A stretch of 64,000 nt of DNA from the NCBI GenBank assembly GCA_902492755.1, contig CABUNB010000002.1:1-64000 (forward strand), read 5' to 3'. The translations under genes and the position numbers were made by a program. Origin of the DNA: an uncultured Collinsella sp. Lineage in GTDB: Bacteria > Actinomycetota > Coriobacteriia > Coriobacteriales > Coriobacteriaceae. Below, in pieces: positions 58,154-64,000 of this stretch. The notes under the pieces are model-generated. The model ran no database searches, had not been told where the DNA came from, and saw nothing but the letters and a program-made list of their open reading frames with translations. Numbering within the stretch: position 1 is the stretch's first letter; each line of letters starts with the position of its first letter.

Positions 58154-58224
58154 AGCAACCTCCCGGTAAGCTCAACACAACGACATCCATTGTATGCCCG
58201 GCTTGTATCCTCTTCCCCAAAATA

Positions 58225-58291
58225 AGTTGCGGTGGAATAGTTCCTGCTTGGGCCTTCAGAGGCCTTAAACAGGAACTATTCCACCGCAACT
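58225..58291. repeat. Perfect 22-bp inverted repeat
   Basis: 22-bp arms at 58225-58246 and 58270-58291 are exactly complementary; each contains GGTGGAATAGTTCCTG or its complement. The 23-bp centre has an inner GGCC-TTCAGA-GGCC. It lies between the MFS gene end and the GH13 start and may end MFS transcription, though no U-run is present. Confidence 0.8.
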
Positions 58292-58306
58292 GATGAGGGG
58301 ACGTGG

Positions 58307-59503
58307 TTAGGCGACGGGCTTGGCGCGGCGGATGGCTGGGAACATCACCGTGATGGCGAGGATAACGCCCACGACGGCAATCGCCCCGCCCACAAAGCCG
58401 ATCCAAGCGATACCGGGACCCGAAACCACGGCGCCGCCGATTGCGGTGCCCGTGCCGATACCGAGGTTAAACAGGCCCGAGAAGATCGACATGGCGACGG
58501 CCGACGAATCTGCCGACGTGCACTTGATGAGCTCGGCCTGAAACGCCACGTTAAAGGCCGTGGCGCAGCAACCCCACAGTGCGCAGACGGCAAGCACTGT
58601 CACGAGCGAAGATGCGGCCGGCCCCATGAGCAGCAGGGCCACCGGCACGCCGGAGAGCGTGATAGCCAAGAACGGGAAGCGATGCCCATCGAACAGGCGG
58701 CCAAACAGCCAGCTTCCGAGCAAACCAGAGCAGCCAAACGCCGTCAGCGTCATGGTAATGGCGCCCGCATCGACGTGCGCGACCTGCGCCAGGAAGGGCT
58801 CGATATAGCTGTAGCTTGCGTAATAGCCGGTCGCCATGAAGACCGTGACTGCGTAGAGCGCGATGAGGAGCGGGTTCTTGAGCAGCTCGGGCAGCTGTTT
58901 GAGCGTAAAACGCTCGCCCGCTGGCATGGCAGGGAACACCGTGGCCTGGTAGACGACCGCGACAGCAGACAGCGCTCCGACCACGGCAAACGTCATGCGC
59001 CAGCCCACGGCCAAGCCAATGGCGCGACCGAGCGGCAGGCCAAAGATCTGCGCGATGGAAGAGCCCGTGGCGATCATGCTGATGGCGAGCGCGCCGTGGC
59101 GAGTGTCGACCAGGCGCGAGGCCATAATCGAGGCGACTGACCAGAACACGGCATGTGCGCAAGCGACCACCAGGCGCGCGCAGACCAGGATGGGATAGGT
59201 CGGCGCCACAGCGGACAGGAACTGACCGAGCGAGAACACGGCCAGCACGCCCAGCAGCATCCGCTTGAACTCAAAGCGCGAGGCGAACACCATGAGCGGC
59301 AGCGACAGCAGCATGACGCCCCAGGCATAGACCGAGATCATGATGCCCGCCTGGGCCTCGGTGAGCGAGAACGACGCGGCGATATCAGTCAAAAGGCCGA
59401 TGGGCATAAACTCCGACGTGTTGAACACGAACGCACAGCAGGTGAGCCCGATGAGCGGGAGCCACTGCCTGAGCGTGATGCCGTCTTGCTTTGTTTGAGC
59501 CAT
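58307..59503 (-). CDS. MFS transporter, sugar-efflux type (SotB/AraJ-like)
   Basis: A 398-residue inner-membrane protein with 12 predicted helices. The N-terminus TTCC-rich helix 1 includes GLTCCAFVFNTSEFMPIGLL, typical of the drug/sugar efflux DHA1 or SotB group, with FEFKRMLLG after helix 2-3. Substrates of the family are sugars, purines or drugs; here none is certain. The N-terminal ribosome site is weak. It is separated from GH13 by a long inverted repeat. Confidence 0.82.
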   Translation of the reverse strand: MAQTKQDGITLRQWLPLIGLTCCAFVFNTSEFMPIGLLTDIAASFSLTEAQAGIMISVYAWGVMLLSLPLMVFASRFEFKRMLLGVLAVFSLGQFLSAVAPTYPILVCARLVVACAHAVFWSVASIMASRLVDTRHGALAISMIATGSSIAQIFGLPLGRAIGLAVGWRMTFAVVGALSAVAVVYQATVFPAMPAGERFTLKQLPELLKNPLLIALYAVTVFMATGYYASYSYIEPFLAQVAHVDAGAITMTLTAFGCSGLLGSWLFGRLFDGHRFPFLAITLSGVPVALLLMGPAASSLVTVLAVCALWGCCATAFNVAFQAELIKCTSADSSAVAMSIFSGLFNLGIGTGTAIGGAVVSGPGIAWIGFVGGAIAVVGVILAITVMFPAIRRAKPVA

Positions 59504-59678
59504 ATAGGAAAACCTCTCCGATTATCTTGAGCGGTGGGCGATTATAGCAATGAGAAGTCTATAAAATGAGCAACAAAAGAATTCTTGGAAAACGATTGTT
59601 AACAGACGGCGCGCCAATTCTGCTTAGAAAGCAAGGTACGCAGGAACTCAATGTCGAAAACGCGGCTTCATCTTCGGG

Positions 59679-60506
59679 CTATCGCGCCTGCTCGGATACG
59701 CACAAGGACACCCCCATGAGCACGTCAATTTCGAGCCAACTCGCAACCGCACAATGAACTAGCAAAAGCAGCATATAAGCAAACGCCCCATAATAAAGTC
59801 CCTCATGCACAAGCGCCGTCACTGAAAGTGCCGACGGCAGCGCCGCACTCGAAACTACCCATCCAACAAGAACCTGGATAGCGCAACTTGCAACCAGGTT
59901 CCATGCCACCAGCAGCGTTGCGGGACGCGCGATTTCTCTCCAGGAGGAACGAAGCACCGTGACCGAACGCATGATGTAGCGTGGTGCAAACCGAATGCCT
60001 CGTAGTCCCCTCTGCTCCACGTCCGCATCTTCAATTAACACGAATACGAACGACGCGGAAAGAAGCGTCACGATTACTGCCACCACAAGCGAGCACAACA
60101 CCCCGAGCTGACTGCTCGCAAGCGAGGCAAAGACTACAATTGCCGATAAAATCAAGTGAACCAAATAAATTAGCAGCGCCCCAGAAATCTGGAGGGGAAC
60201 CGTCGAGGCCAAGAGATAAACCGGAGGGGTTCGAGCAGGTTGCACCGTCTCTTTGGACCGGTCGACGGCAAATAATGAAAAAGCCACATTCGATAGAAGC
60301 AGGTTTAAAAAGGCCGCGACCACAGTGCAAATAAGCGTAATGGACGGATTGATATAGGCGAGCTCAGTTGCAACGTTTGATACACCAATTTGAAGCGCGC
60401 TCATAACAAACAAGGGGATATATAACGCCATCGTGCAGCCACTCCGGCATTCCTTCGCCCGATCGCCCGATTCCAGAAAGACATTGAAGTTCTCTCGCAA
60501 GTTCAC
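59679..60506 (-). CDS. Uncharacterised membrane protein
   Basis: A 275-residue protein with about six hydrophobic segments, starting around residue 28 (YIPLFVMSALQIGVSNVA) and ending with a short cytosolic tail. Between segments lie basic loops (RFAPRYIMRSVTVLRSSWRE). No motif is recognised. The likely start is GTG 60506 with a weak site, so the start is uncertain. It has a lower GC content than the rest of the window and stands alone downstream of the GH4 gene; horizontal origin is possible. Confidence 0.6.
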   Translation of the reverse strand: MNLRENFNVFLESGDRAKECRSGCTMALYIPLFVMSALQIGVSNVATELAYINPSITLICTVVAAFLNLLLSNVAFSLFAVDRSKETVQPARTPPVYLLASTVPLQISGALLIYLVHLILSAIVVFASLASSQLGVLCSLVVAVIVTLLSASFVFVLIEDADVEQRGLRGIRFAPRYIMRSVTVLRSSWREIARPATLLVAWNLVASCAIQVLVGWVVSSAALPSALSVTALVHEGLYYGAFAYMLLLLVHCAVASWLEIDVLMGVSLCVSEQAR

Positions 60507-60596
60507 TCTATACCCGTTTTCTTACTAAGCAGGGCGAACGGGCGCCAATATAAACGCCGGTCCGCCCATCCATAATTTCTAGTTTTAACGTCCAGG

Positions 60597-61970
60597 CTAG
60601 TCTGTCCAGCCGTCGATGTAGTCGCGGTTAAGCTCAAAGTACTGCGCGGCGATATCTTTCGCCAAGGAGTACGAATTAACGAGCGGGTGCATCGCGAGGC
60701 TCTCGACAATGTCGCGCTTCGATCGGTTAACGATGCCACGCGCCACGGTGCGCTCGTAGTACTTGACGCGACGAATCAATTCGAGGTTTCCCGCGGGCAC
60801 AGAATCGGCTTCGACGCGATGCGGCACGCAGCCATCGGTGGAGATATCGCACGTTGACTCAATGACATCTGTATCGAGAAGGCCGGGGATGGCGCCATTG
60901 TTGGGGGTGCACAGGATCATCTGCTGCGTCTTGCCAGAGCGAGCAATATCCATGAAGCGGAGCGCGACACCTGCATATCCGCCAGCATCTTTGCCGTACA
61001 CGTCAAACGTCCACGGCTTGTCGCGATGAATACCCGTCTCGGCCGCCATGTAGTTGTTTTCGCGCATTCCGTACCACTTCTCAAAGCACGCGAGGCCTTT
61101 TTCGAAGTCGTTCTCAATATCGATAGATGCAAGCTCGCTCGTCATTTCTCGATTAATTTCTTCGATTAGTTCGCCGCGCGTCTGGGGCGAAGAGAGAACG
61201 TTGGCAACGGCGCGCTCGCGATAGTAGAAATAGTATAGGTACTCATTTGGCACGCATCCGCGATTTAGGACGAGGTCCTTCTCGAAGAACCTAAGATCTG
61301 TATGAGCATATGCCCCGTCGTCGTGGATCAAGTCGGACATGATGTCCTCGCCGTCAACCGTCACATTGCGGAAGAACGAGAGGTGGTTGAGTCCATAGCA
61401 CTCGCCCTGAACCGATGCGGGATCAACGCCTTTATACTCGGCAAACTGATGCAACATGCCCGAGGGGGCATCGCAAATGCCATAAGTAAAATCATAGCCC
61501 ATATCGCGTAGGGCCTGAGATACGACGCCAGCGGGATTAGTAAAGTTAAACACCTTGACGTCCGGCTTTGCGTACTTCTTGATTAACTCGCAATACGAAG
61601 CAAGCGCAGGGACGGAGCGCATGGCAAAAGACACGCCGGCTGCGCCAGTCGTCTCTTGGCCAAGAACCCCATGCGAAAGAGCAATGCGCTCATCGCGAAC
61701 GCGCATATGGTCCCCACCGACGCGAATCGTCGTGATCACGTAATCGGCGTCCTTAACGGCCTCGACTGCATCGCCCGTCAGTGAAAAATTAAGCGTGGGG
61801 CAAAGCATGCCCGAGACATGGGCGGCAAGGCCACCGTAGATGCGCAGCTTCTCGGGATCATTGTCCATAAACACAAGTTCGTCAATCCCAAGCGATGACG
61901 CCTGCTGGGCTATGCTCTTTGCCAAAAACATGGAGCGGACGCCACCGCCACCTATGACCGTAAGTTTCAT
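60597..61970 (-). CDS. GH4 family 6-phospho-glycosidase
   Basis: A 457-residue NAD- and metal-dependent hydrolase. It begins MKLTVIGGGGVRSMFLAKSI (NAD loop). The divalent metal and cofactor sites are in NFTNPAGVVSQAL, GICDAPSG and GLNHLSFF. Family members cleave phosphorylated alpha- or beta-glucosides; the neighbouring alpha-glucoside-type PTS suggests 6-phospho-alpha-glucosides. ATG 61970 is used. Divergent from a regulator gene and separated from the PTS gene by it. Confidence 0.9.
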   Translation of the reverse strand: MKLTVIGGGGVRSMFLAKSIAQQASSLGIDELVFMDNDPEKLRIYGGLAAHVSGMLCPTLNFSLTGDAVEAVKDADYVITTIRVGGDHMRVRDERIALSHGVLGQETTGAAGVSFAMRSVPALASYCELIKKYAKPDVKVFNFTNPAGVVSQALRDMGYDFTYGICDAPSGMLHQFAEYKGVDPASVQGECYGLNHLSFFRNVTVDGEDIMSDLIHDDGAYAHTDLRFFEKDLVLNRGCVPNEYLYYFYYRERAVANVLSSPQTRGELIEEINREMTSELASIDIENDFEKGLACFEKWYGMRENNYMAAETGIHRDKPWTFDVYGKDAGGYAGVALRFMDIARSGKTQQMILCTPNNGAIPGLLDTDVIESTCDISTDGCVPHRVEADSVPAGNLELIRRVKYYERTVARGIVNRSKRDIVESLAMHPLVNSYSLAKDIAAQYFELNRDYIDGWTD

Positions 61971-61999
61971 ATCGAAACCCCCAATTAGCACATTCAATA

Positions 62000-62033
62000 T
62001 TGCATGGTTCGCCTGTGTTTGGATATTGTATCC
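62000..62033 (+). promoter_or_regulatory. Predicted promoter and operator of the RpiR gene
   Basis: TTGCAT (62000-62005) and TATTGT (62024-62029) are 18 bp apart. The -10 lies within the palindrome GGATATTGTATCC (62021-62033), a candidate operator for both divergent genes. Nested inverted repeats (GGCCGCTTCC at 62043-62052 and its complement at 62108-62117) are further downstream. Confidence 0.5.
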
Positions 62034-62145
62034 AGCATGGAGGGCCGCTTCCCGCCCCGGTTGCAAGGCGGGAAAGGAATTCCCCAAGGAGTTATTATTT
62101 ACGCAACGGAAGCGGCCACACACGTCCGGCGGGAAGGAAGCACCG

Positions 62146-62899
62146 ATGGTTGATAAAAAGCAGATTTCCAAGCTCTACTCAGCCGCAAAGCTATCCGAAA
62201 CCGAGCAAAGCGTACTCGAATACCTACTCAACAATATCGACACCCTCGATGATATTGGCATAAAAACCCGTCGCCATGGCATGCTTTACCAGCATGACGA
62301 CAGTCATCAGGCTTTCGAAAAAGCTCGGCTACCGTGGCTACCGCGAAATGATGTACGATCTCAAGCACCTTCAGCATGTCTCCCGCGAAATGAATCAATC
62401 ACTCAAAGACAGTAGCGTCCACTTCGTATGTCACACCGGAGATGTAGACGTATTCATCGCCGCACTGCATCGCAACAGAATGATCGGAGTAAACGGAGAG
62501 GGCTTCTCACGCATCGTTGCGCAGTACATGGCGACTAAGCTCGTTGGACTTGGCTTTTTGGCCGTCATACAGGACTTCCTAGAAACCGATCAGTTTGTCG
62601 AATCCAACCGAAATACGCTCAGCTGCATGATGCTCATATCCAAATCGGGCCAGACAGAAGCCATCCTGGAAACCGCAAGGGCATGCCACGACGCGGGCAT
62701 TACGACCCTCGCGTTTACCGGCAACGAAGACAGCGAGCTCGCCAAGACGGCAGACGCGATCTTTACGATACATGACGATCACCCAATGGATCTTAAGAAC
62801 GTTAAGCCTAACTGCTTTACCGGAAGTTGTATTCTCGCATTCGAAGAACTATTGAGTATCTGCCTTGACAATCTAAAACAAGAAGGCCTGGCCCCCTAA
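62146..62899 (+). pseudogene. RpiR-family sugar regulator, broken by a frameshift
   Basis: GGAAGGAAG precedes ATG 62146. The first frame reads MVDKKQISKLYSAAKLSETE and on to LDDIGIK; then it leaves the family. The second frame continues PVAMACFTSMTTVIRLSKK, which completes the RpiR helix-turn-helix, and a sugar-isomerase domain (MMLISKSGQTEAI, TTLAFTGNEDSELAKTAD) to 62899. The frames join if one A is removed from the five-A run at 62262-62266. So there is one extra base, a natural mutation, an assembly error or slippage. Regulates, if functional, the divergent GH4 gene and the PTS. Confidence 0.8.
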
Positions 62900-62961
62900 A
62901 TCATGCGATAGGAAGCCAAGCCCTGGAATTGCGCTATGCAATTGAAAGCCACTTGCGCGTT

Positions 62962-64000
62962 TTACTCGTCACCGAGAACTTCGTGCACCTCAGAAGCGAC
63001 TTCGCCGACACGAGGACCGTAAATGACCTGGATTGCCTTGTCGCTCAGGCGGATAACGCCCATAGCTTCAAGATTCTTGGTGAACACCTCGTCGTCTGCA
63101 ACCTTAGAACCATCCTTGACAATCACGCGAAGACGTGAGATGCAGTTGTCAAGATCATCAATGTTTTCAGCTCCACCAAGCGCTTCGACAATGCCAACAG
63201 CAAGCGCGCTGTCCTTGGTCGCACGGCCCTGGACTGCCTTCTCGGGAGTGTTACCAGACTCGCCCTTTGCCTCAGCGGCCTTTGCCTCGAACTCGGCTCT
63301 GCTGTTGATCAACTCAATATCGTCACCATCATCTCGACCGGGCGTCTTGATATCGAACTTAGTAATAAAGAACCGGAAGAGGAAGAAAGCTGCCAGGAAA
63401 AAGGCGGGGAGCAGAATAAGGTACGGAAGCAGATTAAGCTTCTCGGGGCGGAATAAGAATGGGATCAGGTCCTTGATATTTCCCTGGTACACCGAAACGC
63501 CCATTGCCTCCGAGAGAACTTCACCCAGTCCGGAAAGCGGAGCGTAAACGCCAAAGTAGAGCCAGGGAGCGGCAAACAGGAACGTAAAGAGAATAGGCTC
63601 CGTAACGCCAAAGAAAACAGTCGAAATCACTGTGGGGATTAAAAGGCCAGCAACCTTCTTGCGGTTCTGGGGCTTGGCACAAGACCACATAGCAAGGGCG
63701 ATGCCCGGGAACAACGCGTAATCGTTAATGCCATAGCCAGCCATGAAGGCCCTAACCAAGAGCTTGTCGCTGCTGGGAGAAGCGAGCTGTGCAAGCTGAA
63801 TAGCGCTATTGCCCACCACGCGCGTTCCATCGACGACCATGGAGCCACCAAGCTCAGTCCAATACATGGGCGTCTCGAGCAGCGGATGCAAGCCAAACGG
63901 CACAAGGCTCTCGAGCACCCAGCGATAGACAAACGTACCGACCAGACCGGAGCCTTTCACGAACGTCGCAATACCCGAAAAGCATCCACCGATGACGGGC
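62962..64000 (-). CDS. PTS EIICB component, alpha-glucoside type, 5' end outside the window
   Basis: The visible part holds 346 residues. It opens in the EIIC domain (membrane segments with LESLVPFGLHPLLETPMYWT and FGVTEPILFTFL) and continues, after an acidic linker of about 60 residues, into an EIIB domain with the phospho-cysteine in DLDNCISRLRVIVKDG. Upstream codons remain in frame to the edge at 64000, so the protein continues beyond. Related to maltose- and alpha-glucoside-specific permeases (GlvC/MalX-like). Phosphorylated sugar would feed the GH4 hydrolase. No EIIA is seen here. Confidence 0.87.
   Translation of the reverse strand, partial: PVIGGCFSGIATFVKGSGLVGTFVYRWVLESLVPFGLHPLLETPMYWTELGGSMVVDGTRVVGNSAIQLAQLASPSSDKLLVRAFMAGYGINDYALFPGIALAMWSCAKPQNRKKVAGLLIPTVISTVFFGVTEPILFTFLFAAPWLYFGVYAPLSGLGEVLSEAMGVSVYQGNIKDLIPFLFRPEKLNLLPYLILLPAFFLAAFFLFRFFITKFDIKTPGRDDGDDIELINSRAEFEAKAAEAKGESGNTPEKAVQGRATKDSALAVGIVEALGGAENIDDLDNCISRLRVIVKDGSKVADDEVFTKNLEAMGVIRLSDKAIQVIYGPRVGEVASEVHEVLGDE

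Noticed and set aside
59566..59757. Small plus-strand frame of 63 codons next to the MFS gene
   Set aside because: It overlaps the 3' end of the membrane-protein gene on the other strand, has no clear ribosome site and no recognisable protein features.

Overview
The window is a GC-rich (about 60 percent) bacterial chromosome segment. Gene content and order, codon use and the mix of actinobacterial translation genes with an anaerobic gut-type purine module fit the Coriobacteriia, most likely a Collinsella-like organism. This is inferred from the sequence without any search. Most genes lie on the minus strand, and no rRNA, tRNA or CRISPR locus was found.

Left part (1 to 17.9 kb). A truncated gene is followed by a very regular array of alternating inverted 15-mers (402-725). 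Next comes a minus-strand purine-catabolism module: NCS2 permease, SsnA, YgfK, a four-cluster ferredoxin and a fused 2Fe-2S/molybdenum xanthine dehydrogenase, with a divergent YheO-type regulator. It is followed by ridA, a U32 peptidase, an RluA-type pseudouridine synthase, a second alternating array (15262-15477), and an oxidoreductase/DeoR operon with a cluster of operator-like repeats.

Middle part (17.9 to 54 kb). This is the translation and transcription core, read on the minus strand: rplJ-rplL, galU, rpoB-rpoC, an ECF sigma/anti-sigma pair bounded by inverted repeats, rpsL-rpsG-fusA-rpsJ, then rplC-D-W-B, rpsS, rplV, rpsC, rplP, rpmC, rpsQ, rplN and rplX. The usual str-S10-spc run is broken between rpsJ and rplC by about 14 kb. 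That interval holds birA, a complete type II fatty-acid operon (fabH-acpP-fabK-fabD-fabG-fabF-accB-fabZ-accC-accDA), a PTS EIIC, a CDF transporter and a histidine phosphatase. The run also stops at a terminator after rplX. Long perfect palindromes with a shared core but unrelated arms lie 200-280 bp upstream of rplC, rpsL and rplJ.

Right part (54 to 64 kb). This carries an aminotransferase, an unrecognised gene, a DNA-deoxyinosine-glycosylase-like protein, a GH13 alpha-amylase-family enzyme, an MFS exporter, a membrane protein, and a sugar locus: a GH4 phospho-glycosidase, a frameshifted RpiR regulator and an alpha-glucoside-type PTS EIICB that runs off the window.

The most unusual signals are the two fixed-pitch alternating palindrome arrays, the palindrome family at ribosomal-protein promoters, the RpoC C-terminal extension with a helix-hairpin-helix domain, and a natural Arg88 in ribosomal protein S12.
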